DNA from: Elusimicrobia bacterium CG03_land_8_20_14_0_80_50_18
GTDB lineage: Bacteria > CG03
NCBI GenBank assembly: GCA_002780705.1
Contig: PEUP01000065.1
Span: forward strand, 1 to 17,557
Length of the DNA: 17,557 nt
Direction: 5' to 3'
The notes under the pieces are model-generated. The model worked only from the letters and a program-made list of their open reading frames with translations, made no database searches and was not told the DNA's origin. Positions 1-8,149 of the stretch are shown here, in pieces. Within the stretch, counting starts at the first letter, position 1. Each line of letters opens with the position of its first letter. The translations under genes were made by a program, and so were the position numbers.

Positions 1-1
1 A

Positions 2-1060
2 AAGGAAAGGTACCCCGAAAAAATAGATTATATACGCTGGGGGCACAAAGGGCAGGATCCTTTTTATTTTCTCATCGGCAGATTCAGAAGGCCGGTTTCC
101 ATCGGCCACGGTTTCATCGTGAACAATTATTCAAACATGGCGCGATATCCCAATGTCAGAAAAATAGGGCTTGAACTTGAACTTGACAGAAACAAATGGG
201 GCATTGAGGCCATGACGGACGATGTGACAAGAGCGGATGTCATAGGCGGAAGATTTTATACGCGGCCGCTGCTGGAGACAGGAATACCGCTACTCAGAAA
301 TCTGAAGCTCGCCGCTTCCGCCGGCACGGACAGAGACCCCGATTCCGATTCTGAAACCCCAAAGGACGCGGTGACAATAATAGGCGCCGACGCGGAACTG
401 CCTCTGCTTAATTTCAAGTATTTCAACGCTGCCGTGTATGGGGACATAGCCAAAATGCGGATGGGCGATGTTTACCGCTCAACTTCGGTTGTTGACGGCG
501 GAATCGGCAAAAGCGCGGGCTTAAGCGGGAAAATATTTTTCCTGAATTTCAGGAGTGAATACCGGGCCATTGATAGCAATTTTATTCCTGGATACTTTGA
601 CGGTTTTTATGATATCGACCGCTGGAAAAAATACAATGTTTCAGCATCATCAACAACAAAGGCCGTGCGTCAGCTCTGGGGAAAGACAAAAGAGCCCGTC
701 AGAGTCGGGCCCTACATAGAGGCCTGGTTCACATTTTTCAGAATACTGGATTTCCGCGCCTCTTATGAAAACTACAACACCGTCGGACGCGACGACCCCT
801 TTTATCCTCACCTCATAGCCTCGGCCTCAATGGCGCAAATGCCATTCCTCGCCAACTACACGCTGGAGGCGGATTACGATAAAAAGGGCGCCCGCACATG
901 GGACGATATAAAAAAGGTGGATGAAAACGCCATACTGGCGCTGAAGGTGGGATACAGCGTCGCGCCGAATGTCACCATGCTCATCGTCACCAGACGCAAC
1001 TACGACGCTGAGGGGAATTCCACAAAAACAACGACGGCCGAGACGCGTATTCGTTTCTGA
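2..1060 (+). CDS. Outer-membrane beta-barrel protein, 5' end outside the window
   Basis: The reading frame is open from base 2 with no stop, so the gene starts upstream. The GTG at 119 is an internal Val, not a start. The visible ~352 residues alternate polar and hydrophobic or aromatic residues in short stretches (for example KIGLELEL, PYIEAWFTFF, ILDFRASYE, ANYTLEADY, ALKVGYSV), as expected of transmembrane beta strands joined by Gly/Asp/Asn-rich turns. The protein ends ETRIRF, and a C-terminal Phe is the usual BAM-recognised signature of outer-membrane barrels. The early segment DPFYFLIGRFRRP and GFIVNNYSN resembles barrel proteins of uncultured diderm lineages, but I cannot name a substrate. 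The gene lies 22 bases upstream of the sugar-nucleotide gene on the same strand and is probably co-transcribed. The fold is an inference from the pattern; the function is unknown. Confidence 0.75.
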   Translation, partial: KERYPEKIDYIRWGHKGQDPFYFLIGRFRRPVSIGHGFIVNNYSNMARYPNVRKIGLELELDRNKWGIEAMTDDVTRADVIGGRFYTRPLLETGIPLLRNLKLAASAGTDRDPDSDSETPKDAVTIIGADAELPLLNFKYFNAAVYGDIAKMRMGDVYRSTSVVDGGIGKSAGLSGKIFFLNFRSEYRAIDSNFIPGYFDGFYDIDRWKKYNVSASSTTKAVRQLWGKTKEPVRVGPYIEAWFTFFRILDFRASYENYNTVGRDDPFYPHLIASASMAQMPFLANYTLEADYDKKGARTWDDIKKVDENAILALKVGYSVAPNVTMLIVTRRNYDAEGNSTKTTTAETRIRF

Positions 1061-1082
1061 TATGAATCAACGGAGGTAATTC

Positions 1083-3587
1083 ATGCAGTCAATAATTCTC
1101 GCGGGCGGTTTCGGCACAAGACTGAGGCCGCTGACCATAGCCACACCGAAACCGATGATAGATGTCGCCAATAAACCGATAATGGAGCATGTGGTTAATC
1201 TGCTGAAGGAAAACGGTTTCACTGACATCACTTCCCTTCTCTACTACCATCCCGACACAATAAAGAATTATTTCAGTGACGGAAGAAAATTCGGAATAAA
1301 AATGAGCTACTCCAAACCCGCCGCCGACCTCGGCACCGCTGGCGCCGCCGGCACCTGCCGGGGAAAGATGAAAGGCACATTTCTCGTGATAAGCGGCGAT
1401 GTCATCTGCGGCTTTGATCTAAAAAAAGCCGTGGCCTTCCATAAAAAAAGGAAAGCCCTCGCCACCATCATACTCACGCGCGTTGAAGATCCTCTGCAAT
1501 ACGGAATAGTGATCACCAAAAAAGACGGCCGGATATCCAGTTTCCTTGAAAAACCGACATGGGGGGAAGTGTTTTCCGACACCATCAACACCGGCACCTA
1601 CATTTTTGAACCTGAGATTTTCAAATATCTCCCGGAGGGCAGGGAGATGGATTTTTCCAAAAACCTCTTTCCGCTTCTTCTTGAAAACAAAGAGCGCCTT
1701 TTCGGCCACATCTGTCCGGGCTACTGGAAAGATGTCGGCAATCTCACCGAATATCGCAACAGCCATTACGACGCGATGGCCGGCAAAATCAAACTCAGCA
1801 TCAACGCCCGGAAAACGGAAAGGAACGGTTTCCCTGTATGGCTGGGCAAAAACACGGCGCTGCCTGAAAAGATCCGCTTTGACGGCCCCGCAATCTTCGG
1901 CGACAATGTCACAATTGAAGAAGGCACCACCATCGGCGACTCCTGTTTCGGCAACGGCTGCCGCATAGGCAAACATTCAAAAATATCAAGGAGCGTTCTT
2001 CAAAAAAACTCGGGCTGCGGCCATCACTGCGACATCAAGGAAACCATAGTGGGTTTCGGGACGGATATCGCTGAAAATGTTAAAAGCGCGCCGGGAGCGG
2101 TCATAGGCAATGACTGTGCCATAGGCGCGGGCGCGTCACTCAATGCCCACATCAAAGTCTGGCCGCAGAAAACCGTGGAAGCGGGCGCCTTTGTCAACAG
2201 CTCCGTGATCTGGTCGGACAGATTTTCCAGGAACCTCTTCGGCAGTCACGGCATCAACGGCCTCGCGAACATAGAAATCACACCCGAATTCGCCACGCGC
2301 CTCGGCGCGGCTCTCGGGGACAAGGTCGGAAAAGGCAGCTATGTTCTGACATCGCGCGACGCCAACCAGAATTCAAGAATGATAAAAAGATCCATCATCG
2401 CGGGGCTCATCTCCACGGGGGTGAAAGTCGGAGACCTCAGAACAATGCCCATTCCCGTCGTGCGCTACGAAAGCGGCAAAGAAGGCGAAGCCGGCGGAAT
2501 ACATGTGAGGATGTCCCCTTTTGACTCCCGCATCATTGACATACTCTTCTTTGACGAGAGCGGCTGCGAACTGTCTCCCGCGAAACAAAAGGCCATAGAA
2601 CAGACTTTTTTCAAGGACGACATAAGCCGCGCCGGCATTGACGAAGTCGGTGACATAATGCTTCCCCCGAGAGCCTCCGAATATTACAGGGAAGGTTTCC
2701 TGAGCAATCTCAACGATAGCGCCATCAGGAAAAAAAGCGTTAAGATAGTCTGCGACTACGCTTTCTCCCCGGCCTCTCTCATTTTTCCGTCAATACTCGG
2801 CCGCCTGAAAATAGAAACCATATCACTGAACGGCGTTCTCCATCCCCAGCGCACGAGCAAAACCCACGAAGAATTTGAACAGTCAACAGAAACCGTAGCC
2901 AATGTGGTGAAATCCGTGAAAGCCGACCTCGGCGTTATGTTTGATGTGGGCGGGGAAAAAATCTTTCTCGTGGACGGCAAAGGCCGCCGCATTCATTCGC
3001 AGAAAGCGCTTCTAACGGTGCTTACCCTCATCGGGATGTCAGAAAAGAAAGGAACAGTCTGCCTGCCCGTCAACTGCAGCATACAGGCGAAAAAAATAGC
3101 CCGGAAATACGGACTTGAGCCCCTGTCCTCCGGAGCTACGCCCCAGAGACTGATGAGCGCCTGCCAGCAAAAAAACATAATCTTCGGAGCAGACGGCAAA
3201 GGCGGTTTTATTTTCCCCGAATTTCAGCCGAGCTTTGACGGCATGTTCAGCGTCTGCAAGATCATTGAGCTCTGTTCGGAACTCGGAGTAACGCTTGCCG
3301 ATGTGGCGGGAAAAATAAAAGACCCTGAAATTTCAGAACGGTCGGTTTACTGCCCCTGGGAGAAGAAGGGCCTTCTCATGAGAAAACTCTCGGAGGCTTT
3401 CCCCGCGGCGAAGACCGAACTCGTTGACGGGATAAAAGTCATAGAAAGAAATTCCTGGATCCTGTTTATGCCCTCATCCGACAGGGCCGCCTTCAATCTC
3501 TCCTGCGAAGCTCCGACAAAAAAAGCGGCCCTGGGAATCATCGCCAAACACGCCGCGACAATAAAAAAGTGGCTTAAGCAAGCTTGA
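1083..3587 (+). CDS. Mannose-1-phosphate guanylyltransferase-like / phosphohexomutase-like fusion protein
   Basis: 834 residues in three parts. Residues 1-235 are a sugar-phosphate nucleotidyltransferase: LAGGFGTRLRPLT (6-18), PKP (22-24), metal-binding Asp106 in SGDV, EKP (156-158) and NTG (169-171). Residues ~265-375 are isoleucine-patch hexapeptide turns (left-handed beta helix). Residues ~385-834 have the phosphomannomutase/phosphoglucomutase fold. The architecture matches the bifunctional family usually named mannose-1-phosphate guanylyltransferase/phosphomannomutase, which supplies GDP-mannose for glycans. The mutase half looks catalytically degenerate: the phosphoserine loop TASHNP is replaced by the stretch GGIHVRMSPFDS (471-482), and the DGDxDR metal loop reads DVGGEK (621-626). 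The nucleotidyltransferase half is intact. The start is well supported by GGAGG at 1072-1076, six bases before the ATG. The stop overlaps the next gene. The exact sugar and nucleotide cannot be read from sequence; glucose-1-phosphate or mannose-1-phosphate are both possible. Confidence 0.88.
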   Translation: MQSIILAGGFGTRLRPLTIATPKPMIDVANKPIMEHVVNLLKENGFTDITSLLYYHPDTIKNYFSDGRKFGIKMSYSKPAADLGTAGAAGTCRGKMKGTFLVISGDVICGFDLKKAVAFHKKRKALATIILTRVEDPLQYGIVITKKDGRISSFLEKPTWGEVFSDTINTGTYIFEPEIFKYLPEGREMDFSKNLFPLLLENKERLFGHICPGYWKDVGNLTEYRNSHYDAMAGKIKLSINARKTERNGFPVWLGKNTALPEKIRFDGPAIFGDNVTIEEGTTIGDSCFGNGCRIGKHSKISRSVLQKNSGCGHHCDIKETIVGFGTDIAENVKSAPGAVIGNDCAIGAGASLNAHIKVWPQKTVEAGAFVNSSVIWSDRFSRNLFGSHGINGLANIEITPEFATRLGAALGDKVGKGSYVLTSRDANQNSRMIKRSIIAGLISTGVKVGDLRTMPIPVVRYESGKEGEAGGIHVRMSPFDSRIIDILFFDESGCELSPAKQKAIEQTFFKDDISRAGIDEVGDIMLPPRASEYYREGFLSNLNDSAIRKKSVKIVCDYAFSPASLIFPSILGRLKIETISLNGVLHPQRTSKTHEEFEQSTETVANVVKSVKADLGVMFDVGGEKIFLVDGKGRRIHSQKALLTVLTLIGMSEKKGTVCLPVNCSIQAKKIARKYGLEPLSSGATPQRLMSACQQKNIIFGADGKGGFIFPEFQPSFDGMFSVCKIIELCSELGVTLADVAGKIKDPEISERSVYCPWEKKGLLMRKLSEAFPAAKTELVDGIKVIERNSWILFMPSSDRAAFNLSCEAPTKKAALGIIAKHAATIKKWLKQA

Positions 3588-5101
3588 TACCCCTGCTCTT
3601 TCTGCTCGTTCCTCTCGCGGTCAACCCCTGGGGGCTGGACCCTTACCTTGTCAAGAATCTGCTCGCGGCCATGGCCTTATGTTATGTGTCCGTCAAAGCT
3701 CTTGGCGGACAGGGTATACGGCGCGGCCCGCTTTCTTTGAGAATCCTGTTTTTTCTCGCCCTTATATTTCTTTCTCTGGCTTCAAGCTCAAATATCAGCG
3801 TCTTCGCCCTGAAACTTGCCGGAACAGCGGGCATTCTCCTCCTTTATTTTTTCATAGATGAAAAGACGGGAGAAAAAGCCCTGGATTTCCTCTCTTACGC
3901 TGTAATCAGCGTCTCCGCGATCGCCATTATCCAGAAAATATACTTCCTTCTTTTTTCTCTGAACAGCAGTTTCGCCGGAAGAGTATATTCCACCCTCGGA
4001 AACCCGAACTTCCTTTCAAGTTATCTTCTTATCAGTTTTCCGCTTTTCATATACTGGACGGAAAAGAAAAATAAACGATACCTGACACCGCTTCCTTATG
4101 CGGCTATACTGCTCAGCGAAACCGCCGGAAGCATACTTGCGCTGATTCCCCTGCTCGCCCTCTTTTTTTTCAAAGAGAAGGGGAAAAATAAATTATCCCT
4201 GCCCGCATTGCTCTTCCCCCTGCATTTACTGATTATCATCGCCGCGCTCTTCACCACGGACATATCTTCAAAGGAGATGTCCGTCAGAGAGAGATTTTTC
4301 AAATGGAAGGTGGGCGTTGAAATATTGAAAGACCGGCCCGTCCTTGGAGCAGGATGGGGAGGCGTTAAAAGCAATTTCGCTCTTTACCAGAATAAGGTCA
4401 AGCGGGATTTTCAGCTCAAGTCCACCTCCGAAAGCAAAATACACAACGACTATATACAGATAATGGCCGAGTCGGGCCTGGCTGGTGCGGCCGCATACCT
4501 CTGGCTTTTGATCTCCGCTCTACTGCTTCTGCGCAAAAAAAACTTCCACGCTTTCGCCGCCCTCATCGCTTTTATGCTGGATTCGGTCACAAATTTCCCC
4601 ATGGAACTTCCCGCCTCACTGATGTTCCTTCCTCTCATTTTTTCTTTCGGTGAAAAAGAAAAAGGGGACGTCCTTCTTTTTCCGTCCGCCCCACTGCGCG
4701 CGGCGCTGGCTGGCCTATCTTTGTTTTTCCTCTTTATCATCGCCAAAGATTTTAGCTCTGATATTCTGCGGAAAAATGGCTACGACAGCTACGCCGCGGG
4801 GGATTTTAAAAGAGCCGAAGCCTCGTGGCTTCGCGCGCACGAACTCTCTCCCACATCCGGCAAAACGGCCTACGCCCTCGGAATGCTCTATGTGAACCAG
4901 AAAAAATATCCCACCGCGATAAATATGTTCAGGGAATCTATTCGTATCAGGCACTACGGCGAGGTCTATAACAATCTCGGCAACGCTCTTTATCTCAGCG
5001 GCAATATTCCTTCGGCCGTTAAAGCATGGGAAAAGGCCGTGGAACTTGAATGCCCCGAAAAAGAAAGCATCCAAAAAAATATACTGTTGCTCTCACGCTA
5101 A
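3584..5101 (+). CDS. O-antigen ligase/polymerase-like membrane protein (Wzy_C) with C-terminal TPR repeats
   Basis: 505 residues with about ten to twelve hydrophobic segments between residues 1 and 390. The large periplasmic loop typical of WaaL/Wzy_C proteins spans ~232-300: RERFFKW (Arg237), ILKDRPVLGAGWGG and IHNDYIQIMAESGLAG, with His287 in the position of the ligase His. Residues ~395-500 form about three TPR motifs (NGYDSYAAGDFKRAEASW, AYALGMLYVNQKKYPTAINM, YNNLGNALYLSGNIPSAVKAW), a known extension of this superfamily. The likely role is joining or polymerising undecaprenyl-linked glycans on the periplasmic face of the inner membrane, or glycosylating a protein. The start is a TTG whose TGA overlaps the upstream stop (TTGA), implying translational coupling. 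The N-terminal PLAVNPWGLDPY fits this family at that start. Ligase and polymerase cannot be distinguished by sequence. Confidence 0.85.
   Translation: MIPLLFLLVPLAVNPWGLDPYLVKNLLAAMALCYVSVKALGGQGIRRGPLSLRILFFLALIFLSLASSSNISVFALKLAGTAGILLLYFFIDEKTGEKALDFLSYAVISVSAIAIIQKIYFLLFSLNSSFAGRVYSTLGNPNFLSSYLLISFPLFIYWTEKKNKRYLTPLPYAAILLSETAGSILALIPLLALFFFKEKGKNKLSLPALLFPLHLLIIIAALFTTDISSKEMSVRERFFKWKVGVEILKDRPVLGAGWGGVKSNFALYQNKVKRDFQLKSTSESKIHNDYIQIMAESGLAGAAAYLWLLISALLLLRKKNFHAFAALIAFMLDSVTNFPMELPASLMFLPLIFSFGEKEKGDVLLFPSAPLRAALAGLSLFFLFIIAKDFSSDILRKNGYDSYAAGDFKRAEASWLRAHELSPTSGKTAYALGMLYVNQKKYPTAINMFRESIRIRHYGEVYNNLGNALYLSGNIPSAVKAWEKAVELECPEKESIQKNILLLSR
4658..4685. repeat. Partial copy of the intergenic G4/C4 palindrome, inside the ligase gene
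   Basis: GAAAAAGGGGACGTCC (4658-4673) is an exact 16-base match to 17466-17481. It is followed after two bases by CTTTTTCCGT (4676-4685), which matches 17483-17492, where the gap is one base. In the coding copy the right arm is damaged (CCTTC instead of CCCC), so it is no longer a perfect palindrome. It encodes part of a Lys/Glu-rich loop (residues ~358-368) of the ligase-like protein. It may be a decayed copy of a dispersed repeat or a chance match of A/T-rich low-complexity sequence. Confidence 0.4.
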
Positions 5102-5140
5102 GCTCTTGTTTTATGTTTTGCCTTATTGTAAAATCTGGCT

Positions 5141-6463
5141 ATGATATTGTTCGCAAAAAGGCCGGCCCTTGCGCTGATAATGAGTTTCGCAGGGGCGATT
5201 GCCGTCGGGACTTTTCTGCTGATGCTGCCCGTTTCCACTCCCTCCGGAGAGAGCATCTCTCTGACTGACGCTTTTTTTACGGCCACATCCGCAACCTGCG
5301 TAACGGGGCTGATAGTCAGGAGCACCGTTTCGGGCTTTACGCTTTTCGGCAAAACAGTTATCCTTCTTCTGATACAGCTCGGCGGGCTGGGCCTGATGAC
5401 CTTTTCCGTGTCGCTTTTTCTCGCCTTCGGCAAAAAAATATCAAAAACGCAGGAGGTGCTCCTCAGAGACGCCCTCAACGAAGACAGCATACGCAGCGCG
5501 AGAGAAATACTGAATTTCCTGCTCCTCTTCACCTTCGCGGCCGAAATCATAGGGGCGGGTTTCCTGTTTTTCAGTTTCCGGCAGTTTTACGCCGCGGGCG
5601 CAGCCGTTAAAATGGCCGTATTCCATTCAGTGTCGGCCTTCTGCAACGCCGGATTCTCGCTCATTGATTCAAGTGTGGAACTATTCGCCGGAAGTCCGGG
5701 CGCGCTGATGGTTTTCTCAACCCTCATCATTCTGGGGGGCATAGGTTTTGTCGTGCTGCTTGATGTGCTCAACCGCCTGTCCGGCAAAAAAAGAAGGTTT
5801 AAGGCGCACACGCATCTGGCCGTCGGCGTTACGGCGGCTCTCCTTTTCTGCGGAACGCTGCTCTTTTTCATAGGCGAAAGAAGCAACACCATGAAGGATA
5901 TGAGCGCCGGCGGCAAATGGCTCAACTCGTTTTTCCTCTCCGTCACATCCAGAACAGCCGGGTTCAATTCCGTTGACACAGCATCTTTTAAACCCTTCAG
6001 TAAATTCACGGCGATAAGCCTGATGTTTGTGGGCGCCTCCCCCGGGGGCACCGGCGGCGGCATCAAGACCGTCACCTTCGCCATAATCCTTCTGACGGCA
6101 ATATGCCACATAAGGCGCCGCGGGGAAATCATAATCCGCGGACGCACCATCCCGCCATTTTTTGAGCGCAGGGCCGCGGCCATACTTGTGTACGCCGGGA
6201 TAATAATCTGCTGCGCCGCGGGGGTCATCCTTTACACGGAGAATTTGCCCTTTGAAGACATTATTTTTGAGGTGGTGTCCGCCTTCGGCACGGTGGGGCT
6301 TTCGACCGGCATAACCGGACAGCTGTCGGATATCTCCAAACATGTCATCATCGCCGTGATGTTTATGGGCAGGCTGGGGCCTCTGACCATAGCCCTTGCG
6401 GCCATGAGCGATAAACCCCGGGTGGAGGTGTCATATGCAAACGAACGCGTGCTGCTGGGATGA
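5141..6463 (+). CDS. ktrB: Ktr/Trk-type potassium transporter, membrane subunit
   Basis: 440 residues, the length of KtrB rather than the longer TrkH. All four pore loops of the superfamily are present, with selectivity-filter glycines at Gly56 (SATCVTGL), Gly171 (SAFCNAGF), Gly274 (SRTAGFN) and Gly386 (SAFGTVGL). The Gly-rich intramembrane gating loop of the third repeat is GASPGGTGGGIK (298-309). It forms the K+ (or Na+-coupled K+) pathway in the inner membrane and is gated by an RCK protein, which is encoded next. The ATG at 5141 is 39 bases after the ligase stop. No clear Shine-Dalgarno precedes it, and a weak promoter-like pair overlaps it, so an alternative start at Met14 (5180) is possible. 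However, the N-terminal helix begins well at residue 1. Confidence 0.93.
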   Translation: MILFAKRPALALIMSFAGAIAVGTFLLMLPVSTPSGESISLTDAFFTATSATCVTGLIVRSTVSGFTLFGKTVILLLIQLGGLGLMTFSVSLFLAFGKKISKTQEVLLRDALNEDSIRSAREILNFLLLFTFAAEIIGAGFLFFSFRQFYAAGAAVKMAVFHSVSAFCNAGFSLIDSSVELFAGSPGALMVFSTLIILGGIGFVVLLDVLNRLSGKKRRFKAHTHLAVGVTAALLFCGTLLFFIGERSNTMKDMSAGGKWLNSFFLSVTSRTAGFNSVDTASFKPFSKFTAISLMFVGASPGGTGGGIKTVTFAIILLTAICHIRRRGEIIIRGRTIPPFFERRAAAILVYAGIIICCAAGVILYTENLPFEDIIFEVVSAFGTVGLSTGITGQLSDISKHVIIAVMFMGRLGPLTIALAAMSDKPRVEVSYANERVLLG

Positions 6464-6480
6464 TCAATGATTTTTCCTCC

Positions 6481-6508
6481 TTGCAATTTCCGCTTTGCTT
6501 TATAAAAT
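6481..6508 (+). promoter_or_regulatory. Possible sigma70-type promoter for ktrA
   Basis: TTGCAA (6481-6486) is separated by 16 bases from TAAAAT (6503-6508) within a TATAAAATAT stretch. It lies in the 73-base gap between ktrB and ktrA and would give a short leader carrying the GGAGG at 6522-6526. The hexamers are imperfect, and read-through from ktrB is equally likely. Confidence 0.35.
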
Positions 6509-6536
6509 ATAGGAGAAATCCGGAGGTAATGAACAA

Positions 6537-7217
6537 ATGAGACAAATAGCTATAATGGGTTTAGGGAGTTTCGGCAACGCCCTGGCAAAGGCGCTTGCGT
6601 CAAGCGGGGTGGAGGTCATAGCCGTTGACCGTGAAAAAGACCGCGTGGAGGAACTGAAAGAGTATGTGACTCTCGCGGTCGCCTGCGACACCACCGACGA
6701 AAAAGCGCTCAGGAGCATAGGCCTGAGCGATGTGGATCTGGCCTGCGTGGCCATAGGAGAGGATGTTGAAGCGAGCCTCCTGACAACCATCCTTCTGAAA
6801 AAGATCGGCGTGCCCGCTATCTTCAGCAGGGCCGTCACGCCCATGCAGACGGAAATACTGAAAGCCATAGGCGTCACCCGTATCATTGAAATTGAAAATG
6901 AAATGGGGAAAGAAATCGCAAACGCCATAATAGCGCCGCGAATCCTCAAGAGAGTGATCCTTGGCGATGACCATTCAATGGCCGAGATAAATGTGCCCGC
7001 TAAATTCGTGGGAAAAAGAATTTCCGAGCTCAACCTGAGACAGAAAAATAAGATCAACATTGTGGCGATAAAGCGGAGTGCGCCCGATATAGACAAATCA
7101 ACAGGTGTAAGAACAGTGAAAGATGAGATCAACACCGTGCCGGACCCGGACACCTACTTTGACGAAAACGACATAATAATCGTGGCTGGCGCCGACAAAG
7201 ATATAAAAAATCTCTGA
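6537..7217 (+). CDS. ktrA: Potassium uptake regulatory RCK subunit (KtrA/TrkA family)
   Basis: 226 residues, a single RCK unit as in KtrA, about half of the two-unit TrkA. Residues 1-~125 form the RCK_N Rossmann fold, with the nucleotide-binding GLGSFG (8-13) and acidic Asp31 closing strand 2 (VIAVDRE), which favours NAD(H) or adenine nucleotide ribose. Residues ~137-222 are the RCK_C (TrkA_C) domain (MAEINVPAKFVGKRISEL, ending DENDIIIVAGADKDI). Octameric rings of this protein gate the KtrB channel from the cytoplasm in response to ATP/ADP, and often c-di-AMP in other bacteria. An excellent GGAGG (6522-6526) lies ten bases before the ATG. An out-of-frame ATG at 6529 is ignored. The next gene follows after seven bases. 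Confidence 0.95.
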   Translation: MRQIAIMGLGSFGNALAKALASSGVEVIAVDREKDRVEELKEYVTLAVACDTTDEKALRSIGLSDVDLACVAIGEDVEASLLTTILLKKIGVPAIFSRAVTPMQTEILKAIGVTRIIEIENEMGKEIANAIIAPRILKRVILGDDHSMAEINVPAKFVGKRISELNLRQKNKINIVAIKRSAPDIDKSTGVRTVKDEINTVPDPDTYFDENDIIIVAGADKDIKNL

Positions 7218-7224
7218 AGCTTAC

Positions 7225-7926
7225 ATGAAAAATCTCTACCGCAACACGCTGATCGTACTTGTCCTGCTCGCTCTTTCATCCCTGATCCCTGATATTTTAT
7301 TTACAGACAGGACAAGCGGGCGCATATTCGTGGCAGTATCAGACGGGATAGTCGCGGCAGGGCTGATCTTTCTGCTTATCTCATTTTCCAAAAAACTTTC
7401 AAAAATCAACAGGCAGATTCAGCTGGCGGACTCGGGCTCTTTTACAACGGAATTCCCTGAGAAAATACATGACGAGCTGGATATGCTGACTCTGAAACTG
7501 AGCAAGCTCTTCAAGGACATAAATAAATACGACAGGCTGCGGGCCAAAAATGTGGCAAAATCCGGAAAAGCATTCGCGAGCATCAGTATGAATATATCCG
7601 AAGCCGTCATACTTGCGGACTTTGAAGAGAATACGGCTATACTGAATCCGGCGGCTCAAAAAATATGGAATCTTGAAACCCGCTCATTTCCGCTTGATAT
7701 CGTCGTAAAACACGCCCAAAATATAGAATTCAATAAATTCCTTGAGAGGGTGGCGGGATCCGGCGAAGAAAAAGCCGAAGTTTCGGTGTATTTCCCCTCC
7801 GCCTCGCGAAGGGAAGTCTCTGTCAAAGCCGTGCCCATAAAAACAATGGATGAGAAAACAACGCTCATCCTGCTTTTTGTCAAAAAAAGCGCGGCTAAAA
7901 AACCATCACCTTCGCCGGAAAGCTGA
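7225..7926 (+). CDS. Membrane-anchored HAMP-PAS-like protein without an output domain
   Basis: 233 residues. Two hydrophobic helices (~7-25 and ~34-54) are separated by a very short external loop (FTDRTSGR). A charged HAMP-like or coiled segment follows (~55-110, including DELDMLTLKLSKLF). Residues ~116-215 look like a PAS domain (ISEAVILADFEENTAILNPAAQKIW, then a beta-rich stretch ending TTLILLFVKK). The tail is Lys/Ser/Pro-rich and ends at a clean TGA. There is no DHp helix, no HATPase and no GGDEF, unlike PhoR- or WalK-type kinases with the same N-terminal layout. Only ~110 bases separate the stop from the 5S gene, so a kinase has not simply been frame-shifted away downstream. It starts seven bases after ktrA without a good ribosome-binding site, suggesting coupling to ktrA. 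It could be a non-catalytic sensor partner of the K+ system or of a distant kinase. The function is unknown. Confidence 0.75.
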   Translation: MKNLYRNTLIVLVLLALSSLIPDILFTDRTSGRIFVAVSDGIVAAGLIFLLISFSKKLSKINRQIQLADSGSFTTEFPEKIHDELDMLTLKLSKLFKDINKYDRLRAKNVAKSGKAFASISMNISEAVILADFEENTAILNPAAQKIWNLETRSFPLDIVVKHAQNIEFNKFLERVAGSGEEKAEVSVYFPSASRREVSVKAVPIKTMDEKTTLILLFVKKSAAKKPSPSPES

Positions 7927-7984
7927 ACTCTCACGGCAACAGTGTTTTGATAAAAAGGTAAAACAGCTTCTGTATTTTTTGTGA

Positions 7985-8022
7985 GAAAAAAGATAAACAG
8001 TTCTTTGAAATGAATCAAAGAG
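7985..8022 (-). terminator. Weak terminator candidate downstream of the rRNA operon
   Basis: Read on the minus strand, downstream of 5S, TCTTTGA and TCAAAGA form a 7-bp AU-rich stem with a 6-base loop (8002-8021). A run of six T follows (7986-7991), but 11 bases away. A second weak stem (ACAG/CTGT, loop AAG) with T runs on both sides lies near 7962-7972 and could serve either strand. The convergent ktr and rrn transcripts must end here, but no strong intrinsic terminator is visible. Confidence 0.25.
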
Positions 8023-8037
8023 GATGTGTGGTTTAAT

Positions 8038-8149
8038 TTTGGCGCCGCCCTACTTTCCCGTGAGTAAACACAGTATCATCGGCACTGAAGGTCTTAACGG
8101 CCGTGTTCGGAATGGGAACGGGTGTTGCCCCTTCGCTATAGGCGCCAAA
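8038..8149 (-). rRNA. rrf: 5S ribosomal RNA
   Basis: The minus strand reads TTGGCGCC, then ends in GGCGCCAA, giving the closing helix of 5S rRNA. The conserved loop CCCATTCCGAACACGG and the 3' part ACGGGAAAGTAGGGC lie between. At ~110-112 nt it is slightly short for bacterial 5S. It is the last gene of the rRNA operon. The ends are placed from the terminal helix and may be off by one or two bases. Confidence 0.95.

Noticed and set aside
119..1060. GTG at 119 as the start of the barrel protein
   Set aside because: The frame is open back to base 2 and the upstream residues fit the same protein, so the gene is truncated by the window edge.
1419..1976. 185-codon minus-strand ORF opposite the nucleotidyltransferase
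   Set aside because: It is antisense to a strongly conserved coding region and has no ribosome-binding site or recognisable motif; a high-GC third-position shadow.
5118..5145. Promoter-like pair TTGCCT, 16 bases, TATGAT before ktrB
   Set aside because: The -10 would overlap the ATG at 5141, so transcription would start inside the gene. This is plausible only if translation starts at Met14, for which there is no ribosome-binding site.
5587..6343. Two ~210-codon minus-strand ORFs opposite ktrB
   Set aside because: Shadows of the ktrB frame. Their compositions (Pro/Met-rich, Gly/Ala/His-rich) are typical of antisense translation.
7225..8036. A frameshifted histidine kinase downstream of the HAMP-PAS protein
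   Set aside because: Too little sequence remains before 5S, and no H-box or ATPase motif appears in the other frames.
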